Below the pieces are notes generated by a model that ran no database searches, was not told where the DNA came from, and worked only from the letters and a program-made list of their open reading frames with translations. Of a stretch of 64,000 nucleotides of DNA, positions 12,127-23,889 are shown piece by piece; position 1 is the stretch's first letter, and each line of letters opens with the position of its first letter. The DNA is from Diphasiastrum complanatum. Taxonomy: Eukaryota; Streptophyta; Lycopodiopsida; Lycopodiales; Lycopodiaceae. The position numbers and the translations under genes are program-made. Location: positions 6,387,118 through 6,451,117 of the forward strand of contig CM055101.1 in the NCBI GenBank assembly GCA_029204225.1. Direction: 5' to 3'.

Positions 12127-14045
12127 ATGTTTGAGTACTTTTATTGACTTATGAATAGAGATAGAGACCTTACTATAGTTCCCAGAAAGGTGCACATTGT
12201 TTGGGTTCAAAAGAGTTATACTTCAAACATAGTGGAGATGACAAATGACCACAATTCAAAGCATATGCTCAAACCACAATTGGTCATAAATATTTTGCTT
12301 AACCCATAAGTATCAACCTCTTGGAGGTCCTAGTCGTTACATGATGATGCATTAGTGTATGCCTTATCAAATCCCTCATTAGTGAACCCATCACTAGGAG
12401 CAGGAAAGAATGGTTATAATGTGTGATTTAAATTGGAATGCTCATTTTGTAATGATACAAAATAAATAGGCATGATGCTAATACACTTGTTGGAACGATA
12501 AACTAGCTCAATCACAAAAGCTAGTTTTTTTTTTTAGATTCTAGTTCTATTTTGAGGCCCCATGGTGTCAAATTTCAAATTGAGCCAAATTTCTACTTCG
12601 TTTCAACTTGTCAATAATTTAAAAATTGACTAGGTCTCTATGGTCTCTATGAGCTGCTACACACATAATAGGCAATCATGCTCTGTATATTCAGGGGTAT
12701 CCAAGTGTGTTGCATTGGTTTAAGGGAGTACCTAAGTTCATGTGTTGCATTATTGCTAAACAACTACGAACTATTGTTCTTCAAGATCTTTAAAGATCCA
12801 AGTAAATTATGGAATGATCATTAGATTGACGATATAGAAAATGTGGCTTTGATCCATCTGGTTAGTATGCTTTTTGGCATGCATAAAATGAACTTTTTAA
12901 AGAATCGTACTTAATTCGTGGTTTAGAATATTTTTAATCCAATAAATCCAACTCTTTGTGGAAGATTTGCAAATTTGTTTAAAAAAAAAGGGAATACGAA
13001 TTAATGTTGGCACTTTTGCCTATGAATTTCATCTGGAAGCAAGCTTGATTGCATTATACATGAGCTAGTGCTGTCAAATATGTCTTATTGATGGCAGAAG
13101 TGACATACATCTCTAAACTTGTTAGTACACCTACAGATTATCTTAATATTTCAAGGACCCATCATGTGAAATGTTCTATGACTTTACAACACGCTACTTA
13201 TGATAGAAAACAAAATAAGTGCATCAATAAACAAATTGCTAGAGAATTCTGTTTGGTAATGGTTGAAAGGCATAATAAATCTTACATTAATGACATCAAG
13301 AATGGCATGTGTGCATGTTGTATTGCAAAGCAATTTGATAATTGTCGCATTTTTGGGTATGACACCATCACCAAATCATCATTATCATGGAAAAATATCA
13401 TCAATTTGGATACAATGTTTCCTTGCTATTTGTTAGGTACATCAATCAACAACAATATGATAAAAAGCTTTTCCAATGGCTTAGTTCAAAAAACATAACC
13501 ATGTAAGTAGTTCATGGGATTTAAAACTTAGATGTGCAACAATGAACAATCAAAGTAAGTCTATACTTCCATGTAAATGTTTTCTATTATTTCCAAGGCA
13601 TTGATGTATACAATTGGTTTATAGGTGGAAGACATTGAATTTATGAGAATGAATTTTGTCAACATAAGCCATACTTGATTGTGGTCTAACCAAGGGCCTA
13701 ATCATGACTAGAGATGGAGGTGTAAATCTAGTCACTATGGAGAATGATTAAGGTCTTTGGTCTCTTGCCATTCCCGACTAGTATCCAACTTGAAGATGGT
13801 GAGTTCATGAGAGAGAGTTGCATAAATAAAAGTCGGACTTCTTCGAGGTCTTTAATCCTCTCACCAAGGGCTAATTAGGACAAGAGATGGATATGTGAGT
13901 TATTTAATATATATTACTCTTGGTAGATCTTATAATGACATAATGTGTTGATCATTAAACAAAGTTGCATTTTTTTGTCCTTACAATATTTAGTCCATGA
14001 AGCTTTGAAACATCATCAAACTCATAACATGTGTTGACTTTCTTC
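12127..14045. other. No recognisable gene
   Basis: A+T-rich intergenic sequence. The 136-codon plus frame at 13088-13498 has no family signature and no codon-level support that I can judge. Nothing else is seen. Confidence 0.4.
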
Positions 14046-14048
14046 CAT

Positions 14049-14082
14049 TTTGTTAAATTTCACACGTGTGAAATTCCAACAC
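14049..14082 (-). mobile_element. Copia LTR terminal fragment
   Basis: TGTTAAATTTCACACGTGTG closely matches the LTR terminus at 22552 (TGTTAAATTCACACGTGTGG). It is followed by AAATTCCAACA. It looks like an isolated LTR end of the same family. Confidence 0.5.
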
Positions 14083-14366
14083 TCCCCTTTAATGTGGATC
14101 TGTACAACAAAAAGATAGAAAATAATTGTGTTGACAAACTGTATGCTGAAAAATATAGTTTGCTTCCATCACTTACCCTCAGGATTGATTCGGGAGTGTA
14201 GAGCTTTAGCATTAAACAATCTCAACAAAGAATCCTTGCCGCTCCATGGGTTTTGTAACCTGTTGTTGAAAGCAGAATAAGTTATTTTCTGGTTTCTTGC
14301 TCTGAATGCTTGTCTCTTGGATTTGATAGCTCTTAAGCTATATCAGCTCTGATATGAGTGAGGGGA

Positions 14367-15170
14367 GCTCTGATACCACTGATGAGAATAATATCAAGAA
14401 ACGACATGAATTACGCTCGCTCTAATACTATTGTACTCACAAATGTAAGGAAAGAGCATAATGTAACATGCATATATCAAACACTAAAGTACATTTACAC
14501 GTGTAGACACTTGTGAATGAAAAAACTAAGTATGGAAAAGCCTTGCTCTCGGGTAGAGAGAGAATCCAACATCAAAGACTCGGGTAGAGAGAGAAAGCCA
14601 AAATAGTTCAAAATGTAGAAACTCTCATTTGGACACTTGTGAATGAAATAACTAAGTATGGAAAAGCCTTGCTCTCGGGCAGAGAGAGAATCCAACATCA
14701 AAGACTTGGGTAGAGAGAGAAAGCCAAAATAGCTCAAAATGTAGAAACTCTCATTAGCTCCAAAAAACTTACATATAATTGATCTAAGACATATATAAGT
14801 AGCAACTAGAGGTCAAGGGGAGTGAAACATGATTGGACCCCTTTTTTTCCTCCTCTAAATATGATTGGCTTAGTGACATGTTGACTCTCAAACTTGATTG
14901 GACCAATTTGGTGGATTTCTAGCTTTTGATTGGTTACTATCTCTCATGCCACCACATAGGGAAGTATCACACATCCAACCTCATGACAAATGTAACAAGA
15001 GTAAGCTAGCTGGAGCCACATCACACTCTACTTTTGGCCTAATCATGACTTTACATGTGTACTTGCTCAAATTTCCTCTAATGCCAAAAATGGTCTAATC
15101 AACTACTAACACATGGATTGATGTCTATTAAATTTCAAGTGCCCCTAACCCAACATAGATCTAACATGTT
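14367..15170 (-). mobile_element. Copia-type PBS and LTR remnant
   Basis: GCTCTGATACCA at 14367-14378 is the complement of the initiator Met-tRNA primer site. An LTR-like segment begins to its right at about 14380. It carries CTCGGGTAGAGAGAGAA motifs that also occur in the LTR at 22552-23259, plus repeated GATTGGACC-type boxes and a terminal-like ATCTAACATG near 15165. No gag follows on the left, so the element is truncated. Confidence 0.55.
14506..14753. repeat. Two-copy tandem repeat, 126-bp unit, inside an LTR remnant
   Basis: GACACTTGTGAATGAAA.AACTAAGTATGG...CTCGGGTAGAGAGAGAA...AAATGTAGAAACTCTCATT starts at 14506 and again at 14632 with few differences. Confidence 0.85.
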
Positions 15171-16270
15171 TATGTCTACTTTCACACGTGGGAACGTGCT
15201 CCACATGTGTTAGATTTCCATACGTACAAGAATACGTAAAGTCCTCAAGCTAGATTTTGCCAATCTTTCACATTCCTCGAAAACTAGCTTGATGAGATAC
15301 TAGATCAAATAGGAAACTTGTGAAACTTGTTGAGTGGTTGGGAAGACCAACCAAGGGATCCTTCATAGTCGCAAATTCACCAAATCCATGATAGGAGTTC
15401 TTTGTGGAAATCCATGGCCAACTTCTTTGATGAGCGTCCCACCAATTTGTCACCATTTTCTTTTGTTTCCTCCATGCTTGAAGATGATCTTGGGCTTGAA
15501 AGCCCCACTTCCTTGAAAATAGATGCACCATAAGGAGAGAAATCCGAGGCCTCCATGCCTCATGATGACCATGAAGAACAAGATCACAAGATAGGCAAAA
15601 AGGTTGATTGCCAAGCTTTTCTTCTACTTGATGAAATAAGATCATCCATATTGTCCTGTGCCAAATCCCAAGCAAATAGCAATAACAATGAAGTAAAGCT
15701 AGAAGCAAGAAAAGCACAAGACACTCATGATAGCATATCAATAGAAAGCTAGAAACATGGAGATCTCAATGGAATTACATTATCAATGAAAGAAAGAGTA
15801 CAAAGCAATGTAAATGGAGCAATGATTCATGTGGATAGGGCACATGAGACCTAGCAATGGAGATCCCTATGGCTTGCATTCACAAGGAAGCTAGAAGCTC
15901 TCACTTGCAAATGAGCCAAAAGATTCACAAAATTGCTTCCATCTTGATTGTACTTGAGCTTGTAGATCTACTTGCATCCAAGAGCCTTTTTTTCTTGAGG
16001 AAGAGAAATAAGATTCCAAGTGTTGTTCATCTTGAGAACTTCACATTTTTATCAATTGTGTCATGATTTCATGACCTATTAAAAACCTTAGTTATATCTT
16101 AGAAATGGTCCTCAAGTCCTTCTGAAACTTGATGAAAACCAGCTATTTATTTTGATGCTATGTGTCACCATGAGTTGGGCCTAAACCTCCACTTTACTTG
16201 TACATATCATGAGCACATTTAGGCTTTGATTGTGGACCTAACCTCGAGCTCCATGGAGAGTCCACACATG
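15171..16270. other. Retroelement-derived filler with no assignable gene
   Basis: Contains a 157-codon minus frame (15268-15741) without recognisable motifs. The sequence between it and the copia RNase H is presumably leader or LTR debris. I see no host exon. Confidence 0.35.
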
Positions 16271-16289
16271 TCCTAATTTGTAGGAGTGC

Positions 16290-17110
16290 AAAAATGGAAG
16301 TGTGAGATTTTTTAAATTTTACTCTACCTAATGACTTAGTAAAAATATCCGCCACTTCATCTTCAGAATTACTAAAAACAAGATCAATGGCTCCATCAAG
16401 AATTTTCTCTTGAACAAAGTGATAATGTATTTTGATGTGCTTGGTTTGAGCATGTAAAACTGGATTTTTGACAAGGTGAATGTAGCTTTGGTTGTCGCAA
16501 GATATAGTAGTCGCATCCATCTATGGTTGACTAAATCAACAAGCAATCTTTGTAGCCATACTGCTTCCTATGTAGCATTGCTGAGTGCACGATATTTAGC
16601 TTTCGTTGAAGATAAGACTATTGTAGGTTGCTTTTTGATGCTCCATGAAATATGCCATAACTGAATGTATGACCACTAGAAGATCTTCTGTCATCAATAT
16701 TATTGCCCAATCGGTATCTATATAACCTACCAACATTAGCGCTTCAGACTGATCATACTTCAAACCAAAATTCAATGTCCCTCGAATTTACCTGGGAATA
16801 TGTTTAGCAGGCTCCCAGTGTGCTGGATCTTGTTTAAATTGACTTACAACACCAACAACATAATAAATATTAGGTCACGTGTGTGTCAAGTAAATCAAAC
16901 TAGCCACTAGTTGCCTGTACAAATAAGCATCTACTTTCTCAGATTCATCATATGCAGTAAGCTTCAAGTTGACATCCATCGGTGTGCTTAAAGACTTACA
17001 ATCCTACATGTTGAACTTATAAAGCAAATTTTGTGCATATTGGCTTTGTGTAAGAAAGACAACGTCCTTAACCGTCTCAATCCGAGCTACTATAATCATT
17101 TGGGAACTCT
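16290..17110 (-). pseudogene. Ty1/copia reverse transcriptase end and RNase H
   Basis: Minus translation gives the end of copia RT (STPMDVNLKL, QLVASLIYLTHT, VSQFKQDPAHWEPAKH) and then RNase H. RNase H shows GYIDTDWA, SSTKAKYRALS, ISCDNQSYIHLVKNPVLHAQ, TKHIKIHYHFVQEKI and DIFTKSLGRVKF. Several stops and frameshifts break it. The C-terminal end near 16290 is where the pol frame of this family normally stops. Confidence 0.88.
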
Positions 17111-17590
17111 TCTAGTTCATGTTTGATCAAGATCTATTAGAGTTTGCATCTCAATCTTAGTGTAGATGCTGATCTTTTTACGTTGGCAAGATTGGCGAGT
17201 TGTTTGTTTTTGTAACCAAAGATCAATTATAGATTTGGATCTTAATGGATCTCAAATCCTTCACATGGTTTTAGAGCTTGTGTTTCAGGTTATGAAAAAA
17301 GCAATCACATCTACGAATGATTTGGAGAAGATATCAATACTAGAGCATGCTAGATTGGATTCTACACCAAAATTGAGTTTCTTGCATATGTAGATTAGAT
17401 CATTTTAAGATCAAAACCCTATATAGGTTTATAATCTTGATCAATTCCGATTTCTCACATTTCATGTTGGATTTGGCCAATTTTTGGATCATTGGAAAAG
17501 CCTAAGTGGTGGCTAATAGATTGCATATCAAGTTTTTGGCATTTGCATGTAAATTTTGAAATAATCAATTTTTTGTGATTTTGTCAAATC

Positions 17591-18300
17591 TTAATTTGAT
17601 TGGATCTCTAGATAGTTACATTCTTGACTACTTGTAGTATAGATTGACCTATGTAGATCATTGTAAGAAAGTAAAGTGGAGAATATGTCCTTTTGATATG
17701 TCATGTGAGAACTAGCCCCACTACCAATCCACCAAGAATCATTGGTGTTGAACTTGGATGGTGGTGGTTTGTTGGAAACCATCAAGGATGACTATTCTGA
17801 ATATAGGTTGATGTTGAAACATCAGCCTAGAAGGACTTCGAAAGTGTCGCTTGTGATAACATGAACTTTGTCGATTCGACTAAGGTTCTGTTCTTTCTCT
17901 CAGCAAGACCATTTGACTGAGGTGAATAAGAGGTAATGTATTGTTGCTGCTCCTCCTCCTCCTGATGTGCAATGTTGCTTTGTTTGCTCTCTTGAAACCT
18001 CATCCTCCTCCTTGGTCTTCTTGAAGTGCTTCTTCTTGCCATTGGTCTTTTTCTTGCCTTTAAATGAGAAATTAGTTTTCTCATCACCATCCTACAGAGA
18101 AATAGCATTCATTCTTGCATTGGTATACATCATCCTACACTCTTCAGCCACTAATACACTGTGTAGCTTTTCTATAGTGGGCAAAGTGTCTTGGATTGCA
18201 AAGCTTTGGACCAAATTTTGTAAAGTCACTCCCTAGACCATTGAGGACAATCTGAACAAGCTCACTATCTTGAATCTTCTCTCCAATGGAAGCTAACTCC
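17591..18300 (-). pseudogene. Scrambled copia gag, integrase end and protease
   Basis: Reading minus from the right: a UBN2-type gag piece (ELASIGEKIQDSELVQIVLNG), a basic gag linker, then at about 17945 a direct switch to the integrase segment SPQSNGLAERKNRTL, and after that the protease block WWIGSGASSHMT at 17591-17785. Protease normally precedes integrase, so this is a deletion or rearrangement product. In the protease the catalytic DSGA has become GSGA. Confidence 0.8.
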
Positions 18301-18350
18301 CTATTGAGAGACTTGCTCAACAAAGAGATAGAATAAAAAATCTTGTGTTA

Positions 18351-18746
18351 TCTTCTTCGGGTGAATCATCCGAGAGAAGAGCTTCTGAGGGTGCCCCTTC
18401 CCAAGAATCGTGTAGTGTGTATTATGATCTTAATCCACGTGGTGGAGTTATAAAAAATACGCGTGGCAATGTAGTTCATGCCCGTTTGTAGGATTTAGTT
18501 GCTTTATATTTTGGTAAAGATTACATGATCGATTGGTCCTCCCAATCGCTTGAAGACAAAAATAAAATAATAGAGACTTTGTATTCTGAATTCCCTCAAT
18601 CCAACACTTTTAGTAGGACTTGGGCCTTGAATACAATGTGCTTTTGGATTCAAAACAAAAGGCAATTGATGAGAAGAGCCGTACTAGTAAGATTCTACAC
18701 ACAAGATATAGATTTGTTTGAACCTGAAACTCACAAAGGTTTCTAA
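18351..18746 (+). pseudogene. Fragment of a plant transposon-type protein (N-terminal-like domain)
   Basis: One plus frame runs about 130 codons with a single stop near 18489. It reads GESSERRASEGAPSQE, YYDLNPRGG, RGNVVHARL, LVALYFGKDYMIDWSSQSLE, IIETLYSEFPQ and FWIQNKRQLMRRAVL. The pattern (short Ser-rich head, then a W- and K/R-rich helical domain) is like the region ahead of the coiled part in plant En/Spm- or Ptta-type transposon proteins. It is embedded in copia leader sequence in the opposite orientation. The family assignment is tentative. Confidence 0.5.
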
Positions 18747-19270
18747 CTTGCAGTGTTTCACTCAAATGTTGACTTCTAATCCAACAGATGGACTTGTAAT
18801 CACAGTTCTATCACTCCCTCACAAAGTTGGAATGAAGATAAGATGAAGTGAAAACTACTCTTAAGCAACTCTTGTCAATCTGGGCTTTTTTTGGACAAAA
18901 ACTGACTCTGATGTACTTTCAAACCTAGTTTCCACTTTAAAAAGGTCTGAAATCAGCCTAGACTAATTAGTTTTCATTAAACAAACTCAAAACTAATCAA
19001 TGGCAAGTGATCTTGGTAGTTTATCCTAGGATTTGCACCAAAAATTACATCAAACTGATACCAGATGAAATTATTGTGATCCAATGAATATGGGTTATTA
19101 AATGCTGGTTCAGAGATGCCCACACGTGTGAACAATACGAATTTTGATCCTGAAAAAGTTTGGGATCAAAGCCCCTCACCAAAACCTGGATACCAGCTCA
19201 CCCTTCCAATAGTAGCTTTTTGCACCAAAACTTGCTAAAACTGGATTAGTTTCAAACACTGATGTACTTG

Positions 19271-19641
19271 GCTCTGATACCATGTGAAAAGTATAGTACT
19301 AAGGACCATAAATGGATCTTTGAATGATCCACAAGGTTGATTGTGTGCTTGTTAAACAATCTATTAGAAACTAGTCATCAGAAAACAAGATCTAGTTTAG
19401 TAGCTTGATAGAAAACAAGTAGAGACAATCAGAGCATTGATCAAAAACTATAATCTAACTCCACACATGTGGATATGAGGCTGTAGTACAGCCTATAGAC
19501 AATGTTTAGAATGTGCCAAAGCTGGATTTCATTGGAATCAAAAGTAATCACCATACAATGAGAGGAAACTCGAGTTTCTGCTTGAGGCTCCAAAACGTTT
19601 CTATCTTCTCACTATGGAGAATGAGAATACATAGTAAAACA
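19271..19641 (-). mobile_element. Copia PBS (19271-19282) and 5' LTR
   Basis: GCTCTGATACCA complements the initiator Met-tRNA. The LTR-like segment 19283-19641 begins TGTGAAAAGTATAG and ends AGTAAAACA on the plus strand, giving TG...CA ends and about 359 bp. It abuts the broken copia pol at 19653, suggesting insertion of a second minus-oriented element into the first. Confidence 0.6.
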
Positions 19642-19652
19642 CACTTCCTTTG

Positions 19653-21868
19653 CTAAGTTAAGACAACATCTCTACTTTCAATAACTTGAGAAGTAGAGAG
19701 TACAAAGACTCTATAGGCCTTTTTGGTGGATGAGTATCCAACCATGATCTCTTCGCATGCTCTAGGATCTTCCTTCTTCCTTGTTTCCAAGGGAATATGG
19801 GCAAAGCATATGCATCCAAAAACTCTAAAGTGATCAACCTTAGGCTTCTTCAATATAAGATTCCATATGGTGACTTTCCTCCAAGAGCTATATGTGGGAG
19901 CCTATTGCAAAGATAATTTGCACAATTAATGGCTTCTCCCCAAAAATCTTTGGGCAAAGATGCCTTAATTCTCATAGATTTTGCACATTCACATAGAGAT
20001 CTATTCTTTCTCTTGGCCACTCCATTTTGAGATGGAGAATAGGCACACGAGAACTCTCTTTTAATGCCTTCCAGCTCACAAAAATCATGAAATTTTTTGG
20101 AGATATATTCACCACCTCCATCACATCTAAGAGCTTTAATCTTGAATGAGAATTGCCTCTCTACATAAGCTTTGAAAATAAGGAAATGATAAAACACCAT
20201 AGATTTAGAAGCAAGAAGATATATCCAAGTGAATATTGTGAAATCATCAATGAAAGTAACAAAACAAATGGCTCATCCCTTGCTTATAGTTGATGAGAAA
20301 TGCACATCCGAGTGGATTAAGTCCAAAGGATGCTTGATTTTGATAGAAGATCTTGTAAATGGCTTTTTGTGAGATTTAGCAATAGCACAAGCCTCACAAG
20401 GCTTGATTATCTTGGAGAATGACTTTGGCAAGCCAATAGCTTTGGCCTCTTTGATCATAGGGATGTCCCAACCTCCTATGCCATAATTCCTCCATAGAGA
20501 GCTTGATCACAAGAGCAACATTACAAGCATTCACATATTCATTTGGATCTAGTTTATAGATGACTCCAAATCTAGATCCTAATGCAAGTATCTCATCATT
20601 CTTCTTGATAGTACAAGTATCAACATTGAATTTTACATCAAGGCCATTATCAAGCAATTGGCCAACACTAATGAGATTCTTAGTAAGCTTAGGCACATGA
20701 AGAACTTTAGAAAGAGAAAGAACTTTAGAGGATGAAAGCTTTAAGGGAATGTTCCCTATGCCTTCAATAGGACATTCAAAATCATTTGCAGTGTATATTG
20801 ATTTCTTGACTCCATCATAAGGTGCTTTAGAAGAGAAAGAATCCTTGGAGCTACACATATGTGAAGAGGCTCCACTATCAATATACTGAGTGGATGAGAA
20901 TCTAGAGACCATAAGAGATCCCTCTTTATCACTTGCAATAGTGTCTTCCTTCTCATTGGTGATGTTGGCTTGCTTGAGTTGATTCTTCTTCTTGAAGCAA
21001 TTGGTGGCATAATGGCCTTTCTTGCCACAATAAAAGCATTTGATCTTCTTCTTCTTGAGCTTGGATGATGAAGCATTAGAGAAATCATCTTCCTCCTCAC
21101 CTTTGTCTTTGGATTTGGCTTTGTCCTTGCTTGAGGATTGTTCAAATTGGTTCTTGCTCCTCCCTTTGTGCTTGTCCTTGGCAAAGAGGGCTTTGCCATC
21201 ATTATGAGTGAGAGAAAGCTTGTCCATCCTCAAGAGCTTGTAGTCTTGTCTTGATTCTTCAAAAATTAGCACACTTTGGAGAGCCTCCAAACTTGGTAGC
21301 TCCTCCTTAATGGTATAGGATTGGACAAGGTTATCAAATTCACTTCTCAAGCCATTGAGAATGACTTGGACTAGCTCATTTTGATTGATGGAATCACCAA
21401 TGCAAGCAAGCTCTCTATGAATATATTATACTCTCAAAACATAACTAGATGCACTCTCATCACTCTTTTGGCTACTTTGAAAGATTTGATTTCTAAGAGT
21501 GAGGAGCCTAGAGGTGTTCTTAGCCTCATAGATAGTCTTGAGACAATCCCAAGCTTCTTTGGCTGTTGTACAAGTACCTATCTCCCTCAATATCTCATTA
21601 GAGACATTCATCTTAATGTAGTGGAGAGCCATCCTAGCTCTCTTTTTGTATTTTTGAACCTCTTGAAGTACTTGTGGTTCTTCTTCAAGGCAAGAACTAT
21701 GTCCATCACGTCTTGAAGGATCAAGATGGACTCCATCCTCATCTTCCAAATTGAATAGTTTGAAGTGGACAATCTTTCACTTGGTTCCAACAAAGATGAA
21801 CTCATTGAAGACATTTGAAGTGAAGAAAACTCAAATGATGAACAGTAAATGTTGCTACACACTCTCAA
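19653..21868 (-). pseudogene. Ty1/copia gag-protease-integrase
   Basis: Minus-strand copia polyprotein. Gag (21868-21350) is followed by the zinc knuckle CFYCGKKGHYATNC (about 21030), the protease YIDSGASSHM (about 20880), the gag-pre-integrase domain ELWHRRLGHP (about 20490), integrase HHCC-like CEACAIAKSHKKP, and the core with HSDVH and RCDGGGEYISKKFHDFCE. The last acidic catalytic residue is replaced: NGVAKRKN where the family has NGVAERKN. Frameshifts or stops occur near 21425, 20450, 20240 and 19850. The frame ends at 19653 against another LTR, so RT and RNase H are cut off here. Confidence 0.9.
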
Positions 21869-22539
21869 TAGGATCCAATAATGAAGTACTATCTCCTCCT
21901 ATGAAAGATCTTGCAACTATTTGTGAATTGATTCTCACTAAAACAAGATCTATTTCACATCAAATGATGGACTATAGACAAAGTTAGGATCATTTACTCT
22001 TAGCACGTGTGAAATACATTAAGTAACCAAATTTGACTCAAACTCAATGATATTGCATGAAACAAATTGGCTATGATCTCAAAACAATGTCTAGATCACT
22101 TATAGATGAGATTGGTAATCATACAGCTGTGAACAGAGATCTAACAAGCAATCTCTTGACCAAACCAAATGTGTCCACCTAGGTCTAGGTGCCCTACCTA
22201 ACCCTCTTTAAAAGCTTATAACTTCTGATTGCTCAACCAAATGGAATGAAACTGATTGCATCAGAAACTAGACAAAAATAGCTTCAAAACAAGTTATCAA
22301 GAAAGATAAATGGATCAAGCATGAGAGAGAACTCTCAATCTAAAATTGGATGTTCCTCACACGTGTCTGAGCACCTGATTTTGTACAATACCAGGTCAGA
22401 TCCAATCAATTCCCTATTGATCTCTTTTGATCCAAAATTAGACAAGATAGCTAGGAAAATGGATCTTGACAATTTCTAGCTCAAGATTGATGAAAACTCT
22501 TCACTTAAATGGATCAAAATGCATGGTAACCTTAGGTGG

Positions 22540-22551
22540 GCTCTGATACCA
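22540..22551 (-). other. Primer-binding site of the copia element
   Basis: GCTCTGATACCA, the exact complement of TGGTATCAGAGC (initiator Met-tRNA 3' end), lies directly beside the LTR that starts at 22552. It is correctly placed for the minus-strand gag-pol to its left. Confidence 0.85.
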
Positions 22552-23259
22552 TGTTAAATTCACACGTGTGGACTGTCCACAACATGTACTTGTGATCTCC
22601 TAAGGTGTGTAGATGCACCAAGATCAAGACTAGATTGAGATTCAAGATCTATCTTTGATTCTATGGCAAAAACACACTACTACATGCATTCAATCACTTC
22701 CAACTCTCACTCACACATATGGGAAGTGTTCCAAAAATAATCTAAGTAAAAACAAGCTGCTTGCCTCGGGTAGAGAGAGAAAATTATCATGAGCTCTCGG
22801 GTAGAGAGAGAAAGCTAGAAAACCAATTACTTACAAAATCCACTCAATCTCAAAATCAATTGGATCCAAATGAGAAGTACAATGATACTAGTAGATCCAT
22901 GAGCTACCACTATGCTTAACTATGATTGGACCACACTTTTGCCACCTCTTAATCCTATTGGACCATTGATCCATTCACGTCTAAATTCTATTGGACCATT
23001 TTCAAGCAAACCTCAAATTCTATTGGACCTCTCAAGGTTCAACCTCTAAATCCTATGGGACCTCTTAAATTTCATCAAACAAATGTATTACACTTTTCTA
23101 CACTCTAATTGGCACGAGTTTAGCCACTTACTCTATTTTTGCTAAATAGTGGCATTACAAGTGGAAATGGGTAATTTGCCATCTATGCCAAATTTGGTCC
23201 TATCAAGATCCTACACCTAGATGCTTGATATAAAAAACATAAGACCCCTGTATCTAACA
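22552..23259 (-). mobile_element. 5' LTR of the copia element, about 708 bp
   Basis: Read minus it starts TGTTAGATACAGGGG and ends GTGAATTTAACA, so the ends are inverted TGTTA/TAACA. Inside are CACACGTGTG near its PBS side, two CTCGGGTAGAGAGAGAAA boxes and several copies of TATTGGACC. The matching 3' LTR is not clearly present; partial relatives are at 14049 and 14380. Confidence 0.7.
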
Positions 23260-23308
23260 TAGATAAACTTTTTCAATTCTTCACAAGTAGCATTCAAAGC
23301 ATGGTATG

Positions 23309-23880
23309 GCTCTGATGCCATGTTGAAAATCCAGCAAATTCACATGCGTGGGGAACCACAACAAATGTGTGAATGATCTTTACCATGCCTTATGGTGGCA
23401 CACAGATCACCTGTAGAGCAATCCTACAATCTACCAATAGATCTGAGGCTAGAGCACAATCTAGAATGCTACAGATCAAAGCTACATTAATTCATGCATA
23501 TGTCCATTAGAGTATTTGCATGTCTTGCATGTCTCAATGTAAACTTAGGACACAATGGTTTTGATGTGGCTCGAGTTCCAATTAGTCCATATTTGTCCAA
23601 TTCTATGTGAAAATCTACATGCATGTCAATCTAGACATTGTCAACATTATTCCATGTCATACTAGACCAACTAGACTTTATGCATGTCATTGGAACTTGA
23701 TCTACCTAACCCAAACTTGCCCTATTCTACAAGGATATGTGCTCAATTCACATATCTTGGATATGTACAAAATATTTACATGGGTAGGACCCCCAAACAT
23801 CAACAAACATAAGATAGATATGTTTTCCATTTTATAACAAGATGCACAAGGAATTCAAGCAAACTTAAGCAAAGAGGAAT
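23309..23880 (-). mobile_element. Second PBS/LTR junction (degenerate)
   Basis: GCTCTGATGCCA (one mismatch to the PBS complement) at 23309-23320 is followed by TGTTGAAAATCCAG, an LTR-like start with a CACATGCGTGGGG box. The far end of this LTR is not resolved. It differs from the neighbouring LTR, so it is another copia family or a diverged copy. Confidence 0.5.
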
Positions 23881-23889
23881 GTGATGATC

